A DNA stretch of 64,000 nt from Flavobacterium sharifuzzamanii (GTDB lineage: Bacteria; Bacteroidota; Bacteroidia; Flavobacteriales; Flavobacteriaceae), in the NCBI RefSeq assembly GCF_003254585.1, contig NZ_QJGZ01000042.1:62001-126000 (forward strand). Reading direction: 5' to 3'. The notes below the pieces were generated by a model. It was given only the letters and a program-made list of their open reading frames with translations. It was not told the DNA's origin and did no database searches. Shown here piece after piece: positions 36,069 to 44,960 of this stretch (its first letter is position 1; every line of letters starts with the position of its first letter). Both the position numbers and the translations under genes were made by a program.

Positions 36069-36347
36069 ATGATTTCGATTACAGCAATTTTAAAAAGTAA
36101 ACCAGAGCATTTAATTGAAGTTCAAAACCTGCTGACACATCTAGTAACCGAAACTAGAAAAGAAGCTGCATGTATTCGTTACGATTTACACACTTTCGAA
36201 AATGTTTTTATTCTTTGGGAGGAATGGAAAGATCAACCAGGATTAGAACTACATAACAATCAATCCTATTTGCAAGAATTTATCAAAAAAACCGAACACC
36301 TAGTTTCAAGCCCAATTCAGGTATACAAAACTGAACAGATTTTATAA
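36069..36347 (+). CDS. Antibiotic biosynthesis monooxygenase domain protein (YgiN-like)
   Basis: A 92-residue ferredoxin-like ABM-fold protein: ITAILKSKPEHLIEVQNLL at the start, CIRYDLH in the middle and FILWEEWKDQPGLELHN, PIQVY at the end. This matches YgiN, which oxidises quinols and pairs with MdaB. It begins 2 bp after mdaB and is surely co-translated. A perfect-looking 28-nt palindrome separates it from the next gene. Confidence 0.9.
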   Translation: MISITAILKSKPEHLIEVQNLLTHLVTETRKEAACIRYDLHTFENVFILWEEWKDQPGLELHNNQSYLQEFIKKTEHLVSSPIQVYKTEQIL

Positions 36348-36357
36348 ATCATCACTC

Positions 36358-36439
36358 CCTGCAAGGTTTTCAAAACCTTGTAGGTATAATTTCAACATCT
36401 TCTCAAAAAAGACCTATAAGGTTTTGAAAACCTTGCAGG
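36358..36439. repeat. Long palindrome between ygiN-like and DUF3291 genes
   Basis: 28-nt arms (36358-36385 and 36412-36439) with one mismatch that could be a G-U pair in RNA. Each arm itself contains the palindrome AAGGTTTTCAAAACCTT. Loop of 26 nt. Confidence 0.85.
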
Positions 36440-36477
36440 AAAAGCTAAATTGCCTAAAATTCAGAAACATATATTTT

Positions 36478-36954
36478 ATGAGCAATTATCACCTTGCCGA
36501 AATTAATATTGCCAAGATGAAAGGAGTCGATATTAACGACCCAATCATGAAAGAATTTGTAGATAATTTAGATGCTATAAATACTATAGCTGAAGAAAGT
36601 GGAGGCTTTGTCTGGCGCTTAAAAGACGAAACTGATAATGCTACAAGTCTGAATCCGTACAATGATGAACAGATTATCATCAATGTTTCTGTTTGGGAAA
36701 ACATAGAAACTTTAGAACATTACATGTACAAAACTTTTCACAGTGACTTTTTAAAACGTCGAAAAGAATGGTTTCAAAAATTCGGAAAAGCGCATACCGC
36801 TATGTGGTGGATTCCTAAAGGACACATTCCTACTCTTGAAGAAGCTGTAGAAAAATTAGATTATTTACAGCAAAATGGAGCTTCAGAATTAGTTTTTGAT
36901 TTTAGATCTAAATTTCCTGCTCCAAAAGTAAAAAACACTTCAGAAATAGAATAA
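36478..36954 (+). CDS. DUF3291 domain protein
   Basis: A 158-residue protein starting at MSNYHLAEINIAKMKG. The earlier in-frame start at 36424 would fall in the palindrome and is rejected. The ferredoxin-like/ABM-type fold is suggested by FVWRLKDE, IINVSVWENIETLEHYMYKTFHSDFLKRRKEWF and AMWWIPKGHIPTLEEAVEKLDYL. Members resemble small heme- or quinol-oxidising enzymes. It follows the MdaB-YgiN pair on the same strand, in line with a shared redox role. Confidence 0.88.
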   Translation: MSNYHLAEINIAKMKGVDINDPIMKEFVDNLDAINTIAEESGGFVWRLKDETDNATSLNPYNDEQIIINVSVWENIETLEHYMYKTFHSDFLKRRKEWFQKFGKAHTAMWWIPKGHIPTLEEAVEKLDYLQQNGASELVFDFRSKFPAPKVKNTSEIE

Positions 36955-36971
36955 ATATATTTATTAAGACA

Positions 36972-37008
36972 AAAAAAGACTGCAATCCATTACGATGCAG
37001 TCTTTTTT
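36972..37008. terminator. Bidirectional terminator between convergent genes
   Basis: Arms AAAAAAGACTGCA / TGCAGTCTTTTTT, usable by the DUF3291 gene (plus) and the T9SS protease gene (minus, stop at 37027). Confidence 0.85.
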
Positions 37009-37026
37009 GTTTCATTTAATTTTAAG

Positions 37027-40000
37027 CTATTGCTTTATTATTTTCTGGCTAAAAGTCTTTTTAGATGAAGAAGTTAAATTTAAAAAATATACTCCTTTTG
37101 CTTGCTCTACCAAGTTAATAGCTTTGTTGTTATTATTTTTAGCTTGGAATTTTTCGTTATAAATAACTTGCCCAGCAACATTAAGAACCGTAACAGTATA
37201 ATCATCTCCAGATGACGGTGTTATCAAATAAAAGACATCACTTGATGGATTCGGATATATTTGAACACCATCTAAATTAATTGGCTTCTGAGGTTTTGCA
37301 GCAGATAAATTTGGTCCATTGTCTATTTTTAAATTATCAAACCAAATCCTTGTTCCATAACCAGAACTGTTCTTTATTTTAAGCAGCACATTCTTTTGAT
37401 TTTTTACAATACTTAAATCAATTTTCTCTTCTCTCCAATCAGAATTCTTGGTTGGAATCCAATCATTTGTCTCATTTGTTGATGTAGTCGACTTATCATC
37501 TTCAATTGGAGGCGAAACAGTTTGCAACTGCAATTGATTTTTTGAATAAACTGAAGTCCATGTTGCTCCACAATCTGAAGATGCGAATATCTCTATTTTA
37601 TCGGGAGCAGGTGTTGGGTCAAAGGCATTTAAATATTGCGTATAAGCCAAATCAAAATATAAAAATGGAGTTGAAGCCGAAGAAAAATCAAATGGTTTTA
37701 AAATCAGTTCATCAATCAAACCTGAAGGATTATCTGCATTATTAATAACCAGACAAGACAAATCTCCTTTTCCAACATCTGAACGTTTCTCCCAAGTTAT
37801 AGCATCTTTATCTGGGTTAATAATTTCCCAATCCTGAATAGGAAAACTAGATTCAAAATTCTCAAAATACGGAATACTATTTTTTCCTTTTACAACCACC
37901 ACTCCGGTTTTATGCATCACCGTTCCAGTTCCAAAGGAATTCGTAGCCGTTAAAGTAACGTCATAAGTTCCTGGGTTTTCATAAATAACAGCTGGCGTTT
38001 GGCTTGTAGAAGTAGACGGAGAACCACCTGGGAATGACCATAACCACGATGTTGGTTCTCCTGTTGAAATATCCTTAAATGCAATTGGCAAATCACTGCA
38101 TATTTTATCATTCTCTATAGTAAATTCTGAGAACGGAGTTTCTTTACTATTAAAAGTAAATTTAACATTGTCGATCCATATTCTAGATCCATATCCCGAA
38201 GTATTTTTAAATTTAAGCAAAACATTCGAAGAACCTTTAAATTCTGTCAGCAATACTCTTTCTGTTCTCCAATGCGAATCTGCTGTTGGAATCCAGTTAT
38301 TTGGGTCGCTACTTACAAATGTTTCCAACTCCATGTGCGTTTTCAGATAAACACTTTTCCAAGTAACGCCACAATCTTTAGAAGCAAGAATTTCTAAAAC
38401 ATCAGGACTATCAGCATCAAATTTTGCATAAGCAACATCAAATGAAAAATCGGTTACTCCTACAGACATATCGACTGGTTTTAGAATAATTTCATCAATT
38501 GCACCAACCTTATCATTATCAGCATTATTCATTACCATACATGATGAAGAATTATGCCCTGCATCTGCTCTTTTTTCCCAAGTCAATTTATTGTCTGGAT
38601 TAACAATTTCCCATTCTGCCGGCGGAAAAGAATTTTCAAAATTCTCAGTATAAGAAATCCTATCTGGATCAACTATCTTTACAAAATCCGTTTTAGTCAA
38701 AACCGTTCCTGTTCCGTTTGCATTTTTTGTCGAAAGAGTAACAGCATAAGAACCTGGCGAATTATAAGTTACAACAGGATTTCTGTCTGTAGAAGTGGTT
38801 GGTGTTCCTCCAGGGAAAGACCATTCCCAAGATGTAGGATTACCTGTTGAAACATCTAGAAACGGAACAGTAAGATTTGTACATCTTGTATCTCTAATAT
38901 TTGAAGTGAAATCAGAAACTGGTGTCGTTGCTTGTGTTACAGCTACATTCACGTTATCAATCCAGATTCTGGTTCCATATCCTGAAACATTAGCAAATCG
39001 AATAGAAACATTTCCATTTCCTTGATAAGCACTCAAGTCTACAACTTCTTTCCTCCAATTGGCATCTGCAGTTGGCACCCAGTTATTTGCTAAAGCAGTT
39101 GGCACTTCTGTAGTCTGCAAAAGCGTATGCGTTTTAGAATAAACATCATTCCAAGTCTGTCCGCAATCTGTTGAAACCTGTACTTTTAGAACATCTGGAC
39201 TCGAATCATCAAATTTTGTATAAGCGACATCAAAAAACATCTGACTATTTTGTCCTGCAGTAAAATCAAAATATGGCAATCTAATATAATCTAATGAACC
39301 CAAAACTGCATTATCAGCATTGTTCATGATCATACAAGAACTATCATTATGTCCGATATCATTTCGTTTTTCCCATGCTAAACCATCATCAGGATTAGAA
39401 ATTTCCCATCCTCGTGGAGGAAAAGTGCCTGAAAAACTCTCCGCTAAATTTACAGCTGATTTTTGATCTACTTCAGTATAATTAGGCATTTCTTTGGTAT
39501 TTGTTCCTAAAGAATTTGTAACCTCCAATTTTACCTTGTACACTCCAGAAGTATTATAAACAACAGTCGGATTTAATTCTGTAGATGTTGAAGGAGTTCC
39601 GCCTTCAAAAGTCCATAGTCTTGAAGCAGGCAAACCTAAAGAACGATCTTTAAAAACAATTGCTTTTCCAGAACAAACTGCTGTAGTACTACTAGTAAAA
39701 TTTGCTACGGGTACAGATTCTATCACTCCAACAGAACTAAGATTACTTTGCTGCCATAAAAAACCTCTTGGATATCGTGCCACAGAAGTATCATCTAACC
39801 AATACGTCATTGCATTGGTCTGATCTCTGGTAAACATATTTTGACAATCTGTATTGTAATCCATATGATTCTCAGCATTGGCATAAACTCCACAGCTATT
39901 GAGCACATTTCTAGTACAGCCTTCACCAACTTTAGTGGGCGGAGTGTCAGCCATACCATCATTTATAGGATCGCAATCATCTTGAAAAGTGTGTTTTAAT

Positions 40001-40704
40001 CCAAAATAATGGCCGAACTCATGTGTCATTACTTTTGCAAAAGTAGCACTAGCATCAGATCCACATGTGCTTCCTATATATCTATGATTGTAAGTTACTC
40101 GCGGAATAGCGTCTTGAATTGGTAAAAAAGCATGTCCAGAACCAACAGAACCCTGACCTGTATTAGGCTCATCAACAACTAAAACATCCAGATAATATCT
40201 GCTATTTTTACCATACCAGATATAATTGTAAATTTTAGGGTCATATCCATCACTTACATGTGCCTCTGGATGCCAGTCTAAACCAGGAATTTCCAATGGA
40301 TTTCCATCTGGATCAACAGTTGCCAAAACAAACTGAATATTCATCTTACTTTTAACACCATCAAAACGCGGATCAGTATTAGCATATTCTGGAAACAAAC
40401 CATTAAAATCTTTATTGACTGTGAGTAAAGCATCATCGATCCTGCATTTCATCTGCGCTTTGGTCAAACCACTGCTAACATTGGTCCCATCAGTTAGAAT
40501 ATGAAATACAACTGGAATAATATAGGGGACTGAAGTCATTTTAGAAGTACTGCCTTTTTTCCAAGTCTTAATTTTTGATAATGATTTTACAAAAGCGGCT
40601 TCTTCTTTTTGAGATAATTGTGTTCCACATCGGGTTGGATTCTGTCCAAAGGATACAAAAAACTGGAGCAGAAAAACTGCTCCAAAAAAGTAGTGTTTTT
40701 TCAA
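37027..40704 (-). CDS. T9SS-secreted M43 metalloprotease with three PKD/anchor modules
   Basis: About 1,225 residues. TTG at 40704 gives a clean signal peptide (MKKHYFFGAVFLLQFFVSFGQ); a GTG at 40767 would add an unlikely leader. The M43 zinc site is HEFGHYFGLKHTF near residue 228. It is followed by three similar modules, each with a PKD domain (for example WTFEGGTPSTSTELNPTV, WEWSFPGGTPTTSTDRN, WLWSFPGGSPSTSTSQT) and a MAM/choice-of-anchor-J-like domain that starts FPP.EWEI.NPD and ends YG.RIWIDN. The C-terminus has a T9SS type A sorting domain (QIYPNPSSDVFYL to KKTFSQKIIKQ). Likely secreted and cell-surface or extracellular. Confidence 0.93.
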   Translation of the reverse strand: MKKHYFFGAVFLLQFFVSFGQNPTRCGTQLSQKEEAAFVKSLSKIKTWKKGSTSKMTSVPYIIPVVFHILTDGTNVSSGLTKAQMKCRIDDALLTVNKDFNGLFPEYANTDPRFDGVKSKMNIQFVLATVDPDGNPLEIPGLDWHPEAHVSDGYDPKIYNYIWYGKNSRYYLDVLVVDEPNTGQGSVGSGHAFLPIQDAIPRVTYNHRYIGSTCGSDASATFAKVMTHEFGHYFGLKHTFQDDCDPINDGMADTPPTKVGEGCTRNVLNSCGVYANAENHMDYNTDCQNMFTRDQTNAMTYWLDDTSVARYPRGFLWQQSNLSSVGVIESVPVANFTSSTTAVCSGKAIVFKDRSLGLPASRLWTFEGGTPSTSTELNPTVVYNTSGVYKVKLEVTNSLGTNTKEMPNYTEVDQKSAVNLAESFSGTFPPRGWEISNPDDGLAWEKRNDIGHNDSSCMIMNNADNAVLGSLDYIRLPYFDFTAGQNSQMFFDVAYTKFDDSSPDVLKVQVSTDCGQTWNDVYSKTHTLLQTTEVPTALANNWVPTADANWRKEVVDLSAYQGNGNVSIRFANVSGYGTRIWIDNVNVAVTQATTPVSDFTSNIRDTRCTNLTVPFLDVSTGNPTSWEWSFPGGTPTTSTDRNPVVTYNSPGSYAVTLSTKNANGTGTVLTKTDFVKIVDPDRISYTENFENSFPPAEWEIVNPDNKLTWEKRADAGHNSSSCMVMNNADNDKVGAIDEIILKPVDMSVGVTDFSFDVAYAKFDADSPDVLEILASKDCGVTWKSVYLKTHMELETFVSSDPNNWIPTADSHWRTERVLLTEFKGSSNVLLKFKNTSGYGSRIWIDNVKFTFNSKETPFSEFTIENDKICSDLPIAFKDISTGEPTSWLWSFPGGSPSTSTSQTPAVIYENPGTYDVTLTATNSFGTGTVMHKTGVVVVKGKNSIPYFENFESSFPIQDWEIINPDKDAITWEKRSDVGKGDLSCLVINNADNPSGLIDELILKPFDFSSASTPFLYFDLAYTQYLNAFDPTPAPDKIEIFASSDCGATWTSVYSKNQLQLQTVSPPIEDDKSTTSTNETNDWIPTKNSDWREEKIDLSIVKNQKNVLLKIKNSSGYGTRIWFDNLKIDNGPNLSAAKPQKPINLDGVQIYPNPSSDVFYLITPSSGDDYTVTVLNVAGQVIYNEKFQAKNNNNKAINLVEQAKGVYFLNLTSSSKKTFSQKIIKQ

Positions 40705-40910
40705 AATGATAGTTATTAGGTTAGTGGTACTAGTTAATTTCCATAAATCAATAAAAAGACTTATCACTTTATCTTTTTATTATTTTACAGATTGTTATTT
40801 TTTTTGATAAAAATATTTAAATGAGATACAAGAAATTGATATTATCTTATTGTAAAACAATTGTATCTTAACTAGTTCCGAATAAATTTTAATTACTATC
40901 AGAAAACAAA

Positions 40911-40934
40911 AAAACTGCCTTAAAGGGCAGTTTT
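40911..40934 (-). terminator. Terminator of the SAM methyltransferase gene
   Basis: Arms AAAACTGCC / GGCAGTTTT with a short loop, followed by a T-rich stretch on the minus strand. Confidence 0.7.
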
Positions 40935-40972
40935 CTTAAAACATCTATATTTTTTTTCGATTCTTTTCAATC

Positions 40973-41680
40973 TTATTTTATACCTCCAAAAGCTCCAAAA
41001 CACATATTCTTATGTAAAATTTCAACTTTAGAAAAACCTACTTTTTTCATCAAATCCAATTGATAATTCATAGATCTTGGAGAATCTTCTTTCTCGATAT
41101 AATCTAAAACTTTCCGGCGGTACTCCGCCCCTCCTATTCCTTCCAAATACTCGCCATAACGCTGCCAAGTATACTCATTTAATAATTCCGTGTCTTGCGT
41201 TATTAAATCAGAAATCATCAAACAGCCGCCTGGCTTCAATAATTTAAACAATTTTGTAAAAGTAGTTTCCCAATCCTTGTCATCTCTTAAATGATGCAAA
41301 ACTGCTCCTGCCAAGATAATGTCAAAACTATTTTCATCTAAATCTATTTCTCGAATATCACCTTGTTTGATTTCAACTTTTCCTTTTGTTTCTGCTGAAA
41401 CTCTTTCAAAAGCACGATTCAACATTGGCAAACTCAAATCGACCAAAGTGCAATTCAAGTTTGGCACTTTAGATAGCATTTTTAAAGTATAATTACCAGC
41501 TCCGCAACCCACATCCAAAATAGTTGCAGCATTTGGAACAATGCGTTTTGAAGCTTCAGTTATTAATTCTAAAGAAATAGTAGCGTCAATTGTTGCTACT
41601 TGTCCAGTCTCTAAATTTGAAAATCGTTCGACATCATTGTCAAATCGTTCTTTGATTTCAGCAATAGTTGATTTTTTCAT
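40973..41680 (-). CDS. Class I SAM-dependent methyltransferase
   Basis: A 235-residue methyltransferase: motif I ILDVGCGAGNYTLKML (about 54-69), acidic TLVDLSLPML, motif II GDIREIDL, and AVLHHLRDD with LLKPGGCLMISDL. This resembles small-molecule methylases; the substrate is unknown. It is divergent from a LysR regulator gene that probably controls it. Confidence 0.88.
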   Translation of the reverse strand: MKKSTIAEIKERFDNDVERFSNLETGQVATIDATISLELITEASKRIVPNAATILDVGCGAGNYTLKMLSKVPNLNCTLVDLSLPMLNRAFERVSAETKGKVEIKQGDIREIDLDENSFDIILAGAVLHHLRDDKDWETTFTKLFKLLKPGGCLMISDLITQDTELLNEYTWQRYGEYLEGIGGAEYRRKVLDYIEKEDSPRSMNYQLDLMKKVGFSKVEILHKNMCFGAFGGIK

Positions 41681-41695
41681 GATCTTTTGTTTTTT

Positions 41696-41797
41696 ATCTC
41701 TCGCAGATTTCGCGAATCTTTTGCTATTATGGATTGGAAATATTATGGTTAGATGATTTTTTATCTAAATTAATAATCTGCTTTATCTGCGAGAGAT
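41696..41797. repeat. Inverted repeat in the methyltransferase/LysR gap
   Basis: Perfect 13-nt arms ATCTCTCGCAGAT (41696-41708) and ATCTGCGAGAGAT (41785-41797), with more matching bases inside. Possible flavobacterial repeat. Confidence 0.7.
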
Positions 41798-41832
41798 TTA
41801 TTTTTTCTTTTCCAAAACTATCTTTTTCATAA

Positions 41833-41880
41833 ATACTTTAAAAATACTATTTTTATCAATTAATAATACTTTAAAAGTAT
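41833..41880. promoter_or_regulatory. Paired ATACTTTAAAA operators before the LysR gene
   Basis: ATACTTTAAAAGTAT (41866-41880) is a 15-bp palindrome ending 1 bp before the ATG. A near copy, ATACTTTAAAAATAC (41833-41847), lies exactly 33 bp upstream, about three helical turns. The arrangement suits a LysR tetramer. Confidence 0.5.
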
Positions 41881-41881
41881 C

Positions 41882-42769
41882 ATGGAATTACGTCATCTAA
41901 AATATTTTTTGGCTGTAGCCGAAGAACTGAATTTTACCAAAGCTTCAGAAAAACTCTTTATTTCTCAACCTCCATTAAGCCGACAAATTGCAGAACTGGA
42001 AGAAGAACTTCAAGCAAAGCTTTTTATCAGAAACAATAAAAAAGTAGAATTAACCGAAGCAGGTAAATATTTTAAAGAAGAAGTTACAGCGATTTTTCAG
42101 AATCTAGAACGTATTTCTGTGAAAACAAAAAAGATTGCAGAAAATGTTTCTGGGGAATTCAGAATAGCTTATATCAGTTCGATTTATTCGGCAGTAATTT
42201 CAGATTTAATCAAACATCTTAAAGCGCAGTTTCCTTATGTGAGTTTCAAACTTTTTGAGGTTTCTACCACCAAACAAATTGATGCTTTAGAACAAGGAAA
42301 AATCGAAATGGGAATCATTCGATCGCCCATTCATTCACCCAAAATAAAATCGCTTTTATGGTTTAAAGATGGTTTTTCATTGGTTTACAATAAAAAAATC
42401 ATTCAGATAAAATCAGAAAATGAAATTGTAAAACTGAAAGACGAAACATTTGTATTCTTCAATAAAGATTATGCCCCGCATTATCATGAAGTTTTATTGG
42501 AATTGTGCGCCTTTTATAGTTTTACACCGAAGATTATTCATGAAGCAAATAATATAAACTCCATCGTACAATTGGTCAAAAATGGATTAGGAATTTCGAT
42601 TGTTCCGTCAAACATTGCCAAAAACAATCAAGATTCTGAAATTGGTTTTATTGAATTGGAAAAAGTGAATCTTTTTACCAATGTTTCGATTATTACTTCA
42701 AAAGACGATTATTCTGAAATCACGCAATCTGCTGTTGAGTTTTTATTGACGAAAAATAGTTCTCGCTAA
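41882..42769 (+). CDS. LysR family transcriptional regulator
   Basis: A 295-residue LysR regulator: N-terminal winged HTH (MELRHLKYFLAVAEELNFTKASEKLFISQPPLSRQIAELEEEL) and a periplasmic-binding-like effector domain (about 90-290). The inducer is unknown. Divergent from the SAM methyltransferase, which is a likely target, with putative operators in the gap. Confidence 0.94.
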   Translation: MELRHLKYFLAVAEELNFTKASEKLFISQPPLSRQIAELEEELQAKLFIRNNKKVELTEAGKYFKEEVTAIFQNLERISVKTKKIAENVSGEFRIAYISSIYSAVISDLIKHLKAQFPYVSFKLFEVSTTKQIDALEQGKIEMGIIRSPIHSPKIKSLLWFKDGFSLVYNKKIIQIKSENEIVKLKDETFVFFNKDYAPHYHEVLLELCAFYSFTPKIIHEANNINSIVQLVKNGLGISIVPSNIAKNNQDSEIGFIELEKVNLFTNVSIITSKDDYSEITQSAVEFLLTKNSSR

Positions 42770-42789
42770 GTTTTGATTTTTTAATCTCG

Positions 42790-42968
42790 CAAAGACGCAG
42801 AGTCACAAAGTTTGTCATTTCGACGAAGGAGAAATCTTCCCAAGTGGCTCTGTTCCTATAAGCCAATCTTTGTCGAGCATCTCGTGGAGATTTCTCCTTC
42901 GTCGAAATGACATACTATATGAATAATGTGGCTAAAAAAACTTTGCGTCTTAGCGCCTTCGTGGTCAT
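42790..42968. repeat. Outer imperfect inverted repeat around palindrome copy C
   Basis: The flanks GCAAAGACGCAGAGTCACAA on the left and (in reverse complement) GAAGGCGCTAAGACGCAAAG on the right are similar and oppositely oriented, so copy C is nested inside a second, older repeat pair. No gene lies in this 302-bp gap. Confidence 0.55.
42813..42912. repeat. Palindromic repeat family copy C
   Basis: Perfect 25-nt arms (42813-42837 and 42888-42912; left arm TGTCATTTCGACGAAGGAGA...) with a 50-nt loop. Confidence 0.9.
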
Positions 42969-43071
42969 AACAAAAAATCGTTACAAATTAGTACAGAAAT
43001 CCGCATTACAAAAAGAGAACTTTTAAATATCTTAGCAAATTCAAATTCTACAATAAAAATTTCAATATAAA

Positions 43072-44358
43072 ATGGCTGAGCAATCTTCAATTCAGTGCCC
43101 AAACTGCGGAACTCCTATCGATGTAAATGATGTATTAAAACATCAATTGGAAGATAGCATTCGTAAAGAATTCCAGCAAAAAGCTACTATTCAAAATCGT
43201 GAATTAGAGCTTAAAAATGAACAATTGGATAAAGCCAAAGCCGAATTTGAAGCAAAGAAAAAACAAGAAAACGAGCTTTTTGCCGAACGCTTAGAGCGCG
43301 AGAAAAAAACAGCCGAAAAAGAAATCTCCGAAAAGCTAAAAGCCAAACTTGAAGAAGAAAATAAAGATCGTTTGCTTTTAATGGAAAAAGAACTCTCTGA
43401 AAAATCGGAAAAAATCAGAGAATTAAATAAAATGGAAGGTGAAATCGCCAAATTACAGCGCGAAAAACTGGAAATGAAAGAAGCTATTCAAGCCGAAGCC
43501 GAAAAACAATTGAATGCCCAATTGGCTTTGGAACGCGAAAAAATCAGAAAACAGGAAGACGATAAAAACGAGTTAAAATTTAAAGAACTTCAAAAACAGC
43601 TCGAAGAACAAAAAAAGCTGACGGAAGAAATGAAACGAAAGCAGGAACAAGGTTCTATGCAATTGCAAGGAGAAGTAATGGAATTAGCGATTGAAGAATG
43701 GCTTGCCAGTAACTTCCCTCTTGACACCATTGATGAAGTTAAAAAAGGTGCCAATGGTGCCGACTGTTTGCAGATTGTGAACACTCGTGAGCATCAAAAC
43801 TGCGGTTCTATTTATTACGAAAGCAAAAGAACCAAAGCATTTCAGCCTTCTTGGATTGAGAAATTCAAAAACGATATTAGAACCAAAAGAGCCAATATTG
43901 GGGTTTTGGTTACCGAAGTAATGCCAAACGGAATGGAAAGAATGGGTATGCGCGACGGAATCTGGATATGTACCTATGAAGAATTTAAAGGTTTGAGCGC
44001 TGTTTTGCGTCAGTCTTTAATACAGATAAGCCAAGCTGTAGAAGCGCAGGAAAATAAAGGAGATAAAATGTCGATGCTATACGATTTCCTAACCAGCAAC
44101 GAATTCCGTTTGCAGATTGAAGGAATTGTAGAAGGATTTACCCAAATGCAAAACGATTTGGATTCTGAAAAAAGAGCAATGCAGAGAATCTGGAAACAGC
44201 GCGAAAAGCAAATCGAGAAAGTAGTTCACAATACTTTAGGAATGTACGGTTCGATTCGCGGTATTGCAGGAAATGCTGTTCAGAGTGTGAGAGCTCTTGA
44301 ACTTGATTTTATTGAGGATGAAAGCGAAGAAGATGAATCCAAAGAGTTATTAGAATAA
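43072..44358 (+). CDS. DUF2130 domain protein with coiled coil
   Basis: A 428-residue protein. N-terminal CPNCGTPID (9-17) gives one CxxC pair; residues about 35-205 form a long charged coiled coil; then the DUF2130 domain (about 207-360) with GEVMELAIEEWL, GANGADCLQIV, YYESKRTKAFQ, IGVLVTEVMPNG and GIWICTYEEF. The GADC...YYESK pattern resembles the PD-(D/E)XK nuclease layout (acidic residue, then ExK). Function is not established. Single gene with its own terminator. Confidence 0.85.
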   Translation: MAEQSSIQCPNCGTPIDVNDVLKHQLEDSIRKEFQQKATIQNRELELKNEQLDKAKAEFEAKKKQENELFAERLEREKKTAEKEISEKLKAKLEEENKDRLLLMEKELSEKSEKIRELNKMEGEIAKLQREKLEMKEAIQAEAEKQLNAQLALEREKIRKQEDDKNELKFKELQKQLEEQKKLTEEMKRKQEQGSMQLQGEVMELAIEEWLASNFPLDTIDEVKKGANGADCLQIVNTREHQNCGSIYYESKRTKAFQPSWIEKFKNDIRTKRANIGVLVTEVMPNGMERMGMRDGIWICTYEEFKGLSAVLRQSLIQISQAVEAQENKGDKMSMLYDFLTSNEFRLQIEGIVEGFTQMQNDLDSEKRAMQRIWKQREKQIEKVVHNTLGMYGSIRGIAGNAVQSVRALELDFIEDESEEDESKELLE

Positions 44359-44379
44359 GTTCACCAGAATATTTAAATA

Positions 44380-44412
44380 AAAAGGCTTCGAAATTATCGA
44401 AGCCTTTTCTTT
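44380..44412. terminator. Bidirectional terminator DUF2130 / META gene
   Basis: Arms AAAAGGCTTCGA / TCGAAGCCTTTT with a 5-nt loop, between convergent genes (stops at 44358 and 44416). Confidence 0.85.
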
Positions 44413-44415
44413 GAA

Positions 44416-44847
44416 TTAACCTTTTTTGAAAGACATTGTAAGCCCAAACTGATTAGAAAGGTACAATTTGTTGTTTTCAATAGAATAGCCTGAAGTTGTT
44501 CTTAATAGCTGTAGAAATTCACCTTTTTTTTTGGCTTCACATTTTTTAGTTTCAGCAGTAACAGCAGAAAATTGAAGTTTTCCGTCTCCCTTTGAAAGCA
44601 AATTCCCATTAATTGCATTACATCCTATAAATCCAGTAAAGTTTGAAGAATTCATTACTAATTTTGGAAAGCTTGAGAAATCTTTTTCAGTAATTACCTT
44701 TCCGTTTAAATTCTCCAAAATCCAGGTTTGCTGTAATTTTTTTTCAGTAGCATTTTCATTAGTTGCAACAGCCGAATTTGCAGTTTTACTTGATTTGCAG
44801 CTACAAACAACTGTTACTGCAATGATCAGCATTAAAATCCTTTTCAT
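44416..44847 (-). CDS. META domain (HslJ-like) lipoprotein
   Basis: A 143-residue lipoprotein (lipobox VVCSC, Cys16/18) with a META/HslJ domain: WILENLNGKVI, FTGFIGCNAINGNL and a C-terminal NNKLYLSNQFGLTMSF. META domains are linked to heat-shock-related outer membrane proteins with unclear function. It is followed upstream on the same strand by a larger lipoprotein with the same domain, so it may be a shortened paralogue of it. Confidence 0.85.
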   Translation of the reverse strand: MKRILMLIIAVTVVCSCKSSKTANSAVATNENATEKKLQQTWILENLNGKVITEKDFSSFPKLVMNSSNFTGFIGCNAINGNLLSKGDGKLQFSAVTAETKKCEAKKKGEFLQLLRTTSGYSIENNKLYLSNQFGLTMSFKKG

Positions 44848-44960
44848 TTAAAATAAATATTATAAGTTTTATTTTACAAAAATATTTTAAACGAAAAGTA
44901 TGGATACTTACTATAAGTTATTTTTAGAACACATTAAGACATTTTATAAATCCATCTTTA

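Noticed and set aside
43191..43784. Minus-strand Ser/Phe-rich frames opposite the DUF2130 gene
   Set aside because: They are the complement of the Lys/Glu-rich coiled coil and have no start or homology support.
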